From contig CM044316.1 of NCBI GenBank assembly GCA_024291935.2, forward strand, positions 77,206,501 to 77,270,500: a stretch of DNA of 64,000 bases. Direction: 5' to 3'. This document shows positions 40,975 to 57,003 of the stretch, one piece after another. This DNA comes from Okapia johnstoni (taxonomy: Eukaryota; Chordata; Mammalia; Artiodactyla; Giraffidae). The notes below the pieces were generated by a model. The model worked only from the letters and a program-made list of their open reading frames with translations, had not been told where the DNA came from and did no database searches. Position 1 is the first letter of the stretch. The number at the start of each line of letters is the position of its first letter. A program made the translations under genes and the position numbers.

Positions 40975-41438
40975 GAGGTTCATGCATTTAAAATAATTAT
41001 TGGGCAAAATTTTTAAGTCCAAATAAAGTATATTTTCTGATTTCTCAAAAAAAAAAACAAAACTGTCTCCATATTTAGAAAGAAAAGAAGGAAAGGGAAG
41101 GAGGAGAAAGGTGCAATAATATCTAAAATTAAAAAAACACTATCATCATGTACTATTTAAACATGAGGAAGGAAATCTGTAAAGAAACTACCTAAAAGAG
41201 GTAAAGGGGCGCCCTCTGTGACATGAGTCACACAGGAAAGGAAAGCCAGGGAACTGCTTTCTTTCCTTGTATTTCACCTTTTAAACTAACTACCTCCATT
41301 AAAAAATTTTTTTCCCAAGTATATAAAGAGGATTTCAACAAAGGAACATTCTCTAATGATCTAAAATCCTTTCTAAATCAGAGACGAGATCTAGTAGTGT
41401 TAGCTGTAAAAGGAAAACAAATTCATAAATTAATATTA

Positions 41439-43554
<2,116 letters not shown>

Positions 43555-43700
43555 ACTCCTCTATCTAACAAGTGGAAAAAAAAGTCAGTAATAGTTACAT
43601 ACCTCATAGAACTGTGAGGGCAACATAATACAAATAAAGCCCTTTTAACAATGTCTGATATAACAATGTCTGATAAGTAGTCAATTTAAACTATTATTAA
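43555..43700 (+). mobile_element. MIR SINE fragment
   Basis: Contains 'gttacatacctcatagaact' and the 3' end of the MIR core. A 16-nt motif (acaatgtctgatat/ag) is tandemly repeated at about 43650-43680. Confidence 0.55.
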
Positions 43701-44242
43701 GGTTGATTAGCCGACAATTATCCATTAAACATCAGTTATTAGTATGAACAGCAAAATTCTGTTTTAGAAATCTGGAAACGTGCATAAGTATTCTTGTACA
43801 AGTACCCACACCTATCAGATTAACAAAACAAATGAGATAACTAATCAAAAAGTTCAAGTGCTTTTACATGTTTTAAATTTTGCATGAAAAATAGTTAAAA
43901 AGAAAAAAAAGGGGATGAAGTAACCAGTCTCAATAGTCTGAATAACACTAGGCAACTAATGTATATTGTTCATCACTGACACTTTGTATGATACCCTTTC
44001 CATATAATATACACACACATACATACAATCTTGTAAATGTAGCATCAACTTTCAAATGTATTGAAGCCACCTTGCTTCACAAAGTAATTCTGTATGAGAT
44101 GTGAAGTGACTCTTATTAAGATTTTTCTGTGGTGGTGTGATTTAATCCAAGAAGGACCAAATTACATAATGATACATTACACAGCATTACCAAAATTAAT
44201 TTTTAAATGTCATTTTAATTTCTTACTTATCATGTAAAACTG

Positions 44243-44425
44243 TAGTTCTTAAACCTAGTCAAAAAATCAGAACCATGTGGAACATTTTAAAAAATACAAA
44301 TTCCCAGAAACCACTGTAGATTTACTGAATCATCAAGGGTAGGTATAAGAGGATCTTTATCTTTAAAGAGCTGCTTAAGTGGTTCTGATATACAACCAGG
44401 TCTGAAAACTAGTGTTCTAAACAAT
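44243..44425 (+). mobile_element. MER5A-like DNA transposon remnant
   Basis: Begins 'tgtagttcttaaacctag', includes 'cagaaccatgtggaacattt' and 'agtggttctgatatac', and ends 'tctgaaaactagtg'. This order fits a non-autonomous hAT-Charlie MER5A. Confidence 0.6.
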
Positions 44426-46109
<1,684 letters not shown>

Positions 46110-46310
46110 AAAGACATGTAGAAACTAAAAATGGACCTGGATTAAAATCCTGACTCATAATTGTTATGTGAGCTTGAGCAACTCATTTAACACCTCTAAG
46201 CAACACCTTCCTTATTAGAAAAATATAAATTAAATTAATAATGAATATTTAGGGTTATTGCATGGATTAAATAAGACTATATAAAAGTGCTTTGAAAATT
46301 TTAATATTTG
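46110..46310 (+). mobile_element. MIR SINE
   Basis: 'aaaatcctgactcataattg', 'gagcttgagcaactcattta', 'attgcatggattaaataaga' follow the MIR plan in plus orientation. Confidence 0.7.
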
Positions 46311-46892
46311 ACAGAAATATTTTATTAACGAATATAACCACTGGAATACAAAGGAGGAGGATTTACACTTAATATTCCAATGACCTTCAAGGTATATTGT
46401 AATGATTAGTGGAAAAGAAAATGGTGGCCAAATCAGAAAAGACCGACTTTTCAAACTTCCAATTTCATGTCAAATAATCATTAATATTCAAAAAAACTTT
46501 TCAGTACCTATAAATCCATTCACCCACATTAATGTAATTTTTATGATATACATGAGGAATTAGTGATAATATGTTGTCACTGAAATTTTACAATATATTA
46601 GAATCACAGATTCAGATCCTAAGAAGTTCTCCCCAGTTAAGGAAACTAAGGCCCATTTAGAGAGGCTAACCGACATGTACTTTCTATGAAGATGCAATAT
46701 AAATAAGGACATAAAATTTTAAAGCTGGAAGAATCTTTCAAAATAACTATGTTTGGTCCTTCTCCTTCACAGATGAGGCTGCTGGAGTCTATTCAGTGAG
46801 GTTTACTCACAGGCAATTTTCTTCATAAACTTTAAATATAATATTTAAGAGCTTGTATAGGATCTAAGAAGTTATACTGTTCACCTTTTATT

Positions 46893-46916
<24 letters not shown>
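46893..46916. repeat. A24 homopolymer
   Basis: A pure 24-nt A run in intron 3. The sequence on either side resembles one degraded MIR-like stretch (46.6-47.0 kb), so the A run may be the tail of a lost small insertion or simple slippage. Confidence 0.9.
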
Positions 46917-46923
<7 letters not shown>

Positions 46924-47278
46924 CAGAGGTAAAAAGCAAATGAATTTGCCCAATTTCTGAGTGGTAGCACAATCTGGAAAAGAACCCAAACCAACTGGTA
47001 TCTTTAAATGAGTTGCAAAGACATGGGTTATGGGTCTCTCAACCCCCCACTAACAATTTCAAGTAAAATTATCATTTTTGTGCTTACATATTAGATTACT
47101 ACACATTGGGTACTCTTAAAGGGCAATTCAATATTATTTTAGATCATGGATTTTGATTTCAGATTTTCCAATTGTTTATAGCATAATCAGTATATGTTAC
47201 TTTAACCAAAGTACCAAAACATATTTCCATAAATTCTATAAAATTTTTAACACTTTACAAACTCAACAATATAACTTA

Positions 47279-47377
<99 letters not shown>

Positions 47378-47414
47378 TTAATTCTTTTTAATTAAAGAAT
47401 TAAAACCACCAGAA

Positions 47415-47590
47415 TTATTCACTTACTCTACAAATATTTATTGAGTTTCCTAATTGGGAAGACACTGCAGGGAAATATCAGGTGAAAAACTAACCAGAAC
47501 AGACAAGACTGCTTAAGCCTTAAAAGGTTTAGATTCAAATTCAGCAAACATCCACCAAGCACTTACTAGATGCCAGACTCTACAATGTTG
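47415..47590 (-). mobile_element. L2-like fragments, two in succession
   Basis: 'ctctacaaatatttattgag' and later 'caagcacttactagatgcc' resemble the reverse of an L2 3' end. Weak evidence. Confidence 0.4.
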
Positions 47591-48910
47591 TTTGTAGGTG
47601 TTTCTCTTACAACTGATACACTATTAATATATATTAAGATCCTATTGTCTTACATTAACAATAAATGGTGTGAACTCTGCAGGGAAGCTTGCAGAAACAC
47701 ATTCAAATTCTCTACCCATCCTTCATTTACACAGAAGGAATTGTTATTTGTCTTAAAGAGAGTCCTCTGAATGCCCCCAAAACTACAAGTAGTCTTGGCT
47801 TTTCCTTCCTTCCTTTAATTTAGCTGGAGAATTCTCAAACTTTATGTAAGAATTAGAGCGAATTGCTGTATTAACAAAACCCTTTACTCTTAACCGTATC
47901 TAACCCTCTTTGGTTAGGGCTCCAAAAACATCTAATTGTATTTACCTCCACTACCCAGTCAAAATATCCAGACAAGTCATTTATTCCTTCCCAAGCAGCC
48001 ACCTGCTCATTCAGTTTCCTGTCTCACCTGAACTTCCTATCTGTCAGCCGCCTAATTTTGATATTTGGGTTTTACCTTCAACATGCCCTTTCCCTATATT
48101 AGCATTAATTCTGTTCTTTACCTCTTAGAAGTTCCAAACTTGCCTACTTCCTGAAACGACCTCAGTTCAGCGTATCTTCCTCTCTAGCTGACTATGGCAA
48201 AACTCCTCTTCTTTTCCCCTAGACTCTCTCCTAAACGCATTCTAATCCCACATTTTTCCCCCCATAATGCAAATCTTATCAAGGCATATATGCCTGTGTA
48301 AATCCTTTCCAAGACGCCTCACAGAGTAAAGCAGTGAGTAAGGCAGCTAAGCAAAGACACCAACCAATGTCCTGTTGTGAAAAAGAAACAGACACCTCGT
48401 TTTGAAAGATCTTCCAATTTTTCAACCACAAAAATCTAGATTTTTAAAGTGAAATACCTCAATTTTTAAAAAATGCTACTGCTGATTTGCTGTTTTAAAA
48501 ATATTGCTGAACTGGTATGTGAGTAATGACTGAGTATTTAGTGATATAAAGAAATTGTTAAAATTTTTAGCTGTGATAATGGGATTACAGCAACTTTTTA
48601 AAAGTTCATATATTTTAGAGATATACACTGAAATTTCTATGAATGAAATAATAATAACATTTGCTACAAAATAATGTTGGGGGAAAAGAGGAAGGGAGTA
48701 CAGATGAAACAAACTGGCTATTGTAATGAATATATGGGAGCTCATTATATTTGTTATATATTCATGATATCATTCTGTTCTTTGCATATGTTTAAACATT
48801 TGCATTAAAGCTAAAATACACATTACAACACCAAATACAGAGTTTGTGACCTCTTATTTTAATAGCCTTTCACAATCTACTGTCTACTTCATCAGACTCA
48901 AGAATTCCCT
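47591..48910. other. Intron 2 segment without recognised features
   Basis: AT-rich intron sequence with scattered short frames. None is supported. Confidence 0.4.
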
Positions 48911-49045
48911 TTTGGGGGTGGGAGGTGGGAGGGAGGTTCAAGAGGGAGGGGACGTACATACACCTATGGCTGATTAATATTGATGTGGGAAGAAACTAAC
49001 ATGATACTAACATGATACTGTAGAGCAATTATCCTCCAACTAAAC
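48911..49045 (+). mobile_element. L1 3' end, ~135 nt
   Basis: 'gaggttcaagagggagggga', 'actgtagagcaattatcctc' mark the ruminant L1 3' terminus. The unit 'aacatgatact' is duplicated in tandem. The flanks share aagaa..cccttttg (about 48900-48915 and 49046-49062), a likely target duplication. Confidence 0.82.
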
Positions 49046-49214
49046 AAAGAACCACCCTTTTGAACAAGACCTTCTACCTAGACTAAGTGACATTTATTCC
49101 ACAAATTCTTTCATCCCTTGGCATTTTTGCATATATCCTTCCCTCTGTTTGAAATATCTGTGCCACTACTGGCAAACTTCTAATTTACCTTTGATGCTTT
49201 ATAAGGCATTCTCT

Positions 49215-49775
49215 CTGTGGTATAATAAAGAATATACCTGGTTACTGCCCCACTTATAGCTTCAGGATGGAGGCGGGTCACCAGAAATACCACCCAATTA
49301 GAACTGGAACTTTCAGCCAGCTGACCTCCAGGAATGGGAAGGGTATTGAAGATTAAGTTTCAATCATGTGGCCAATGATTAAAATAGTGCCTATGTAATG
49401 AAACTCCATAAAATCTCTGGACTAGCTATTAAACATACTGAAGTACCTGCAGGGTGACACGCTCTGATTCCACAGGGAGAGAACATGGAAACACTGTGCT
49501 TCTTCTCAAATCTCATCCAATGCGTAATCTTTATATTAATAAAACTGTAATCACTGCACTTTCTTTGGTTCTAGTTGTTATACAGAATAACTGAACCTTA
49601 GGGGGTCATGGAAATGCAGGTTGTCAAAAGTATGGCCCAGGGATCCCAAGAACTTGCAGTTGGCATCCAAAGCCTGTGCATTCTTAGGAAGGATTTTGCC
49701 TTTAACCGATGGAATCTGAGCTAACTCCAGATAGCTAGTGTCAAAATTGAACTGCAGTTGGTATCAGACTGATTG
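49215..49775 (+). mobile_element. Solitary ERV-type LTR
   Basis: Starts tgtggtataataaag and holds 'gtggccaatgattaaaatag', 'gcctatgtaatgaaactcc' and 'tattaataaaactgtaatc' (a polyadenylation-type hexamer) in the order of an ERV1-like LTR. It ends with 'gcagttggtatcagac'. No gag, pol or env sequence adjoins it, so it is a solo LTR from old recombination. The family name is not certain. Confidence 0.65.
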
Positions 49776-49859
49776 GGGTAAAATGGAATATTCCTCTAGC
49801 TGACAGATCTTTGGAGTAAAGACTTTGTGACTTACTTGTTCCTGTATACTTCAAAACTA

Positions 49860-49912
49860 GTACAGTTACTGGCATATAGTAAGTGCTCAAAAAGGATCAA
49901 TGAATAAATGCA
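49860..49912 (+). mobile_element. L2/MIR-type 3' tail
   Basis: 'ctggcatatagtaagtgctc' followed by 'tgaataaatg' is the usual end of these old elements. Confidence 0.5.
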
Positions 49913-50034
49913 GTTCTCCTCTTGAGGGTTTTAAAATAAAACATATATCCCAACCCAAAATGCCCTAAACTATACTTAACATGGATAAGGAGGCGCTTTC
50001 TGAAATTTCAGTCAAAGTTCAGAATTTTAACTTA

Positions 50035-50694
50035 CAGTCGATTCTCGTTATTCGCGGTAGTTATGCTCTATAAAGTCGCCGCGAACACTGAACCATTGCT
50101 CCTAGGGGAAATACAGGGTTAGGTTCCCACGAGCCTCCAGTCACAACATCTTCAATCAATCAGTACAAACCCTTGTTTTATGTGTGTTTCTGTTTAAAGA
50201 TACCTTAATATATACTGTTGATTCATTAATATTAAATTCATGGTCAACAGTAATAAAACTCAGGTGTGAACAAAACTTATCTACTAACTGTAATCTTAAG
50301 TACAGTATTTTCCTGGTATCTGTGAATATTTCTAGTGAATTTTCTCCATAAGGCACATCATAACCTTCTTGAGCTTAAGAACACTAGATATCAAGCACTG
50401 CAGCACTGTACTTGGGGGCCATTTTAAATAGAAAAGTCACCAAAAAACCAAAAATGTGAAAATATGGACTAGTTAGACTACAAAAAGGACACCTGATTAC
50501 AATATGAGACGTACAAGAAGGCTTCAGCTGGGAACCTAGGCCTCAGCAGGGAACAAGCCACTCAAATTTTTTACCACTCTGCATATATTTCTATAAATGA
50601 CTTCAAAAGCACCACAGTATGGCTTTTGGGATTACAAATAAATTTTAGCAATTAGGAAAATCACAAGTACAGAATCTACAAATAATGAGGACTG
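50035..50694. mobile_element. Tigger-type (Tc1/mariner) DNA transposon
   Basis: The left end is cagtcgattctcgttattcg and the right end, read in reverse, is cagtcctcattatttg, an imperfect terminal inverted repeat. TA dinucleotides flank both ends. About 660 bp remain and no transposase frame is left, so this is a deleted, non-autonomous copy. Confidence 0.75.
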
Positions 50695-50698
50695 AGTA

Positions 50699-51757
50699 TA
50701 TAGCATTTAGGAGAACACATACACAATAACTCATTTATAAAGACTAAAATTAGTTGTTTATTTCTTTGAGGAAATAATTCTCAGTGAAAGAATCTTAGTA
50801 CTACAGGAAAACTTAAGTTACATTTCGAGTCCTACAATAATGAAATATTTTAAGACCCTTACATTTTTCAGGATCTCTTTTCTTCTAAAGTATCCTCAGA
50901 TTTAACTGTGTGAATCCATTTTTCTAAAGACCTCTAATTTTGGTATTTAAATCCATAGGCATTAATAAGATCACCCAACAGGAAAATAAAACATGGTATA
51001 AGGCTAAACAGTTAATAAGGAAGTGGGAAAACTGAGTTCATGAGAACAAGTATGTAACAAATTCAGCACTGAAGTAAAAACAGGGAATTAAGCCAAAACC
51101 TAAGGAATCGATATGGGAGGGGCTTTGTTATTTGAAAAGGAAGGGAGGAAGAGTTGTGACTCTTGTTTATTTGTTGCTATTATTTTTAATGGGAAACATT
51201 TAAAAAATGTGTGTATTAATAGGAATAATCCTACAGAAATAAAGCAATTAATGGCACAGAAGATGGGAAATGGCCAAGAAAGCAAAGTCTGGGTGAAGGT
51301 TAGAGGGGATGGGGTACAGCATACAGATGCAGGAATTGGGTCTTGATAGAAAGAGATTTCCTCCATAGGCCAAAATTACAATATATAAACACTAAAAAAC
51401 AAAAAATAAAAGTGGCATTAAGAAGAGAGGGAGAACAAAAATAAAAAACAAAGAGAGGCTGCACATGCCACTAGGGCTGGGGGTTTGATGGCATGAAGAA
51501 GAGAGAGAGGTTCCAGCTTTAAGAGTTTAGAGTGAGGCTGAGGCAGGAATGTGTAAATGAAGAGAGGTTTGGGGTTGAAAAAGCTGGCTGAGAAGTACAA
51601 CACACAAAGACTTCCAGGCTGCATGGAGCAGCCATCTAAGGATGAGAAAACAAAGGAAAACCTATTAGTAAAGGTATAGTTACACACTTTTCTTCAACAG
51701 TCATGGTTTTGTAGAATTTGATTTCATATTTTATGATTTCCAAAACTAAAATACAAT
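50699..51757. other. Intron 2 segment without recognised features
   Basis: Purine-rich in places (51.1-51.6 kb). Two overlapping short frames at 51.1-51.35 kb have no family resemblance. Confidence 0.4.
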
Positions 51758-54081
51758 AATAGAGTTTTGCCAACAGAACGCACTGGTCATAGCAAACACC
51801 CTCTTCCAACAACACAAGAGAAGATTCTACACATGGACATCACCAGATGGTCAACACCGAAATCAGACTGATTATATTTTTTGCAGCCAAAGATGGAGAA
51901 GCCCTATACAGTCAGCAAAAACAAGACCAGGAGCAGACTGTGGCTCAGATCATCAACTCCTTATTGCCAAATTCAGTCTTAAATTGAAGAAAGTAGGGAA
52001 AACCACTAGACCATTCAGGTATGACCTAAATCAAATCCCTTATGATTATGCAGTGGAAGTGACAAATAGATTGAAGGGACTAGATCTGATAGACAGAGTG
52101 TCTGATGAACTATGGACAGAGGTTCGTGACATTGCACAGGAGACAGAGATCAAGACCATCCCCATGGAAAAGAAATGCAAAAAAGCAAAATGGCTGTCTG
52201 AGGAGGCCTTACAAATAGCTGGGAAAAGAAGAGAAGCGAAAAGCAAAACAGAAAAGCAAAGATATTCCCATCCGAATGCAGAGTTCCAAAGAATAGCAAG
52301 GAGAGAGAAGAAAGCCTTCCTCAGCGATCAATGCAAAGAAATAGAGGAAAACAACAGAATGGGAAAGACTAGAGATCTCTTTAAGAAAATTACAGATACC
52401 AAGGGAACATTTCATGCAAAGATGGGCTCGATAAAGGACACAAATGATATGGACCTAACAGAAGCAGAAGATATTAAGAAGAGGTGGCAAGAATACACAG
52501 AAGAACTGTACAAAAAAGATCTTCACGACCCAGATAATCACGATGGTGTGATCACTCACCTAGAGCCAGACATCCTGGAATGTGAAGTCAAGTGGGCCTT
52601 AGGAAGCATCACTACAAACAAAGCTAGTGGAGGTGATGGAATTCCAGTTGAGCTATTTCAAATCCTCAAAGATGATGCTGTGAAAGTGCTGCACTCAATA
52701 TGCCAGCAAATCTGGAAAACTCAGCAGTGGCCACAGGACTGGAAAAGGTCAGTTTTCATTCCAATCCCAAAGAAAGGCAATGCCAAAGAATGCTCAAACT
52801 ACTGCACAATTGCATGCATCTCACACGGTAGTAAAGTAATGCTCAAAATTCTCCAAGCCAGGCTTCAGCAATACGTGAACCGAGAACATCCAGATGTTCA
52901 TGCTGGTTTTAGAAAAGGCAGAGGAACCAGAGATCAAATTGCCAACATCCGCTGGATCATGGAAAAAGCAAGAGAGTTCCAGAAAAACATCTATTTCTAC
53001 TTTATTGACCATGCCAAAGCCTTTGACTGTGTGGATCACAATAAACTGTGGAAAATTCTGAAAGAGATGGGAATACCAGACCATCTGACTTGTCTCTTGA
53101 GAAACCTGTATGCAGGTCAGGATGCAACAGTTAGAACTGGACATGGAACAACAGACTGGTTCCAAATAGGAAAAGGAGTACGTCAAGGCTGTATATTGTC
53201 ACCTTGCTTATTTAACTTATATGCAGAGTACATCATGAGAAATGCTGGGCTGGAAGAAGCACAAGCTGGAATCAAGATTGCCGGGAGAAATATCAATAAC
53301 CTCAGATATGCAGATGACACCACCCTTAAGGCAGAAAGCAAAGAAGAACTAAAGAGCCTCTTGATGAAAGTCAAAGAGAAGAGTGAAAAAGTTGGCTTAA
53401 AGCTCAACGCTCAGAAAACTAAGATCATGGCATCTGGTCCCATCACTTCATGGGAAATAGATGGGGAAACAGTGCAAACAGTGTCAGACTTTATATTTGG
53501 GGGCTCCAAAATCACTGCTGATGGTGACTGCAGCCATGAAATTAAAAGATGCTTACTCCTTGGAAGGAAGGTTATGGCCAACCTAGATAACATATTTAAA
53601 AGCAGAGACATTACTCTGCCAACAAAGGTCTCTCTAGTCAAGGCTATGGTTTTTCCAGTGGTCATGTATGGATATGAGAGTTGGACTATGAAGAAAGCTG
53701 AGCACCGAAGAATTGATGCTTTTGGACTGTGGTGTTGGAGAAGACTCTTGAGAGTCCCTTGGACTGCAAGGAGATCCAACCAGTCCATCCTAAAGGAGAT
53801 CCTGGGTGTTCATTGAAAGGACTGATGTTGAAGCTGAAACTCCAATACTTTGGCCACCTCACGCGAGGAGTTGACTCATTCGAAAAGACCCTGATGCTGG
53901 GAAGGATTGGGGGCAGGAGGAGACGGGGACGACAGAGGAAGAGATGGTTGGATGGCATCAGTGACTCGATGGATATGGGTTTGGGTAAACTCTGGAGTTG
54001 GTGATGGACAGGGAGGCCTGGCGTGCTGCGGTTCATGGGGTCGCAAAGAGTCGGACACGACTGAGCGATTGAACTGAACTG
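51758..54081 (+). mobile_element. BovB LINE with long open RT frame
   Basis: The 5' truncation falls inside the endonuclease domain (frame opens Glu-Phe-Cys-Gln-Gln-Asn). The 3' end is complete to 'gactgagcgattgaactgaa'. Compared with the other copies in this window it is the best preserved. It is antisense to TMEM161B, in intron 2, and is followed after about 100 bp by a BovB in the opposite orientation. Confidence 0.96.
51762..53816 (+). pseudogene. BovB ORF2 remnant: endonuclease C-term plus reverse transcriptase
   Basis: 685 codons are open without a stop from the truncation point. The N-terminal ~75 residues are the end of an APE-type endonuclease, including its Ser-Asp-His motif (GADCGSDHQLLIAKF). 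The RT domain follows, with FIDHAKAFDCVD at about 53001, RQGCILSPCLFN at about 53181 and the catalytic YADD at 53307-53318. The frame ends at 53816 because a 4-nt deletion near 53797 (relative to the other copies) shifts it. The remaining RT C-terminal coding continues in another frame (53729-54004). A reading start at 51984 would be at a TTG and is not a real start. The copy lacks the first part of the endonuclease and a proper start, so it cannot be autonomous. Confidence 0.92.
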
Positions 54082-55028
54082 ATTCCCATTTACCATACTT
54101 TAAGTTTTGGTCTCAATTTTTGGTCTTTTCCTTTGCAAGTGAGTTGGAATCTGCTTCCTGTGATGAACTTTGTTGTCATTCGTCAGTCGTGAAGTCGTGT
54201 CAGACTCTTTGTGACACCATGAACTGCAGCATGCCAGGCTTCCCTGTCCTTCACCATCTCCCTGAGTTGGCTCAAATTCATATCCATTGAGTCAGTGACG
54301 CCATCCAACCATCTCATCCTGTTGCCCCCTTCTCCTCCCACCCTAAATCTTTTCTAGCATTAGGGTCTTTTCCTGAGTCGGCTCTTTGCATCAGGTGGCC
54401 AAAGTGTGGAGCTTCGGCTTCAACACCAGTCCTTCCTATGAATATTCAGGGTTGATTTCCTTTACAATTGACTGGTTTGATCTCTTTGCAATCCAAGGGA
54501 CTCGCAGGAGTCTTCTCCTACACCACAGTTCAAAAGCATCAATTCTTCGGTGCTCAGCTTTCTTTATGGTACAACTCACACCAACCAACGATCACTGGAA
54601 AAACCATAGCTTTGGCTATATAGACCTTTGTCAGCAAAGTAATGTTTTTCCTTTTTAATATACTGTCTAGGTTTATCATAGTTTTTCTTCCAAGGAGCAA
54701 GCATCTTTAATTTCATGGCTGCAGTCACTACTGTCCACAGTGATTTTGGAACCCAAGAAAATAAAATCTGTCACTGCTTCCACTATTTCCCTTTCTATTT
54801 TCCATGAAGTGATGAGACCAGATGCCATGATCTTAGTTTTCTGAATGTTGACTTTTAAGCCAGCTTTTTCACTCTCCTCTTTCACTTTCATCAAGAGGTT
54901 CTTTAGTTCCTCTTCACTTTCTGCCATTAGAGAGGTATTGTCTGCATATCTGAGGCTGTTGACATTTCTCTCAGGAATCTTGATTCCAGCTTGTGAGTCA
55001 TCTACCCCAGCATTTCACGCATCACCAA

Positions 55029-55145
55029 CTCAACAGACATGAGTTTGAGTAAACTCCAGGAGTTGTGATGGACAGGGTGGTCAGGCGTGCTGTAGTCCAT
55101 GGGGTCACGAAGAGTCAGACACGACTGAGCGACTGAACTGAACTG
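55029..55145 (+). mobile_element. BovB 3' stub inserted in older BovB
   Basis: About 117 nt of BovB 3' terminus in plus orientation ('acatgagtttgagtaaactc' to 'gactgaactgaactga'). It interrupts the minus BovB between its 'catttcacgcatc' and 'attctgcatacaacttaa' segments. Confidence 0.9.
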
Positions 55146-56309
55146 AATTCTGCATACAACTTAAATAAGCAGGGTGAGAATAAACAGCCATGATGTATTC
55201 CCTTCCCAATTTTGAGCCAGTCCGTTGTTCCATGTCCAGTTTTTTGTTACTTCTTGTCTTGCATAAAGATTTCTCAGGAGGCAGGTAAGGTGGCCTGGCA
55301 TCCCCATCTCATTAAGAATATTCAACAGTTTGTTGTCATCCACCCAGTCAAAGGAGCAGAAGCAGATGCTTTTTTGGAATTCCTTTGCTTTTTCTATGAT
55401 ACAGCATATATTGGCACTTTGATCTCTGGTTCCTCTGCCTTTTCTAAATCCAGATTGTACATCTGGAAGTTCTCAGTTCATGTGCTGCTGAAGCCTATGT
55501 TGAAGGATTTTGAGCATAATCTTGCTAGTATATGAAATGAGTGCAACTGTATGGTAATCTGAACATTCTCTGGCATTGCCTTTCTTTGGGATTGGAATGA
55601 AAATGGACCTTTTCCAGTTCTATGGCCACTGCTGAGTTTTCCAAATTTGCTGGCATATTGAGTACAGTGTTGAACAACATCATCTTTTAAGATTTGGAAT
55701 AGCTCAGCTGGAATTCTATCACCTCTGCTAGCTTTGTTCGTAGTAATGCTTCCTAAGGCCCACTTGACTTCATACTCCAGGATGTCTGGCTCTAGGTGAG
55801 TGATCACACCATCGTGGTTATCTGGGTCATTAAGATCTTTGTTGTATAGTTCTTCTGTGTATTCTTGCCACCTCTTAATCTCTTCTGCTTTTGTTAGGTC
55901 TTTGCTGGTTTTTGTCCTTTATTGTGCCTATCTTTGCATGAAATGTTTTCCCTTGGTATCTCCAATTTTCTTAAGACATCTCTAGAGTCTTCCCCATTCT
56001 ATTGTTTACCTCTATATCTTTGCATTATTCACTTAAGAAGGCTTTCTGATCTCTTCTTGCTATTTTCTAAAATTCACATTGAGATGAGTGTATCTTTCCT
56101 TTTCTCCTTTGCCTTTCACTTCTCTTTTCTCTGCTATTTGTAAGCCCTCCTCAGACCACCACTTTGCCTTCTTGCATTTGGTTTTCTTTGAAATGGTTTT
56201 GGCCACCACCTCCTGTACAATGTTATGAACCTCTGTCCATAGTTCTACAGGCACTCTGTCTATCAGATCTAATCCCCTGAATCTATTCCTCACCTCCACT
56301 GTATAATCA

Positions 56310-56518
56310 TAGTGTTAGTCGCTCAGTCGTGTTCAACTTTTTGCAGTGCCATGGACTGGAGCCCACCAGGCGCCTCTGTCCATGGGACTCTCCAAGGCAA
56401 GAATACTGGAATGGGTGGCCACTTCCTTCTCCAGGGGATCTTCCTGACCCAGGGATCAAACCTGTGTCTCATGTATTGCAGTCAGATTCTTTACTGTCCA
56501 AGCCACCAGGGAAGCCCA
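56310..56518 (-). mobile_element. Bov-tA SINE inside BovB
   Basis: From 'agtgttagtcgctcagtcgt' to 'aagccaccagggaagccc'. It forms the left end of a 693-nt block flanked by tataatcata (56302-56311 and 57005-57014). Confidence 0.9.
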
Positions 56519-57003
56519 AGTATAATGTAAGTGCTATGTAAATAACTGAAGATGAATGGAAAATTCAAGCTTGTTTTCTGGAACTTCACAGCATTTTTTT
56601 TTTCAAATATTTTCCATCCTTTGGTTGAATTCATGGATATGCAGATACGAACGGCTGACTGTACTTTCTTTTCTCCAAATATCAAATTCCTAGCAAATAT
56701 ATAACACCATATATAGTTTCAAATTAAGGTAAATTCACAGGTTTTTTGTTTGTTTGATTTTGCTTTAACCTGTCATGTAACATACTGCCATGAGTCTTTG
56801 CATGTGGCATCTAACTAAAAAAAGCTGCATATGGTCACTCTCTGTATGAGAGGTTAAATGTCATAAGGCAACAACATTTTTGTGGACTATTTTTAAAACA
56901 CGATAAATGGCGTTATCAACATTATTCAAGATTCAAATATTACATATACATCACAGATCATCACCATATCAACAATTTGTAAGGGGAACACTAGAAAATA
57001 AAG
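56519..57003. other. Non-BovB block with a Tigger-like end
   Basis: The block separates two parts of the BovB. At about 56595-56665 'caaatattttccatcctttg' and 'gaacggctgactgta' resemble the terminal part of a Tigger-family element. The rest is not recognised. Confidence 0.5.

Noticed and set aside
46893..46916. A24 run as the tail of a processed pseudogene
   Set aside because: No gene-like sequence precedes it on either strand, and flanking sequence seems to belong to one old repeat.
52821..53788. Several minus-strand frames opposite the BovB RT
   Set aside because: They are shadows of the plus-strand RT coding sequence; similar shadows occur opposite every BovB copy in the window.
51984..53816. 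BovB frame treated as a gene starting at 51984
   Set aside because: The base triplet at 51984 is TTG, the frame is open further upstream into endonuclease sequence, and the copy is 5'-truncated.
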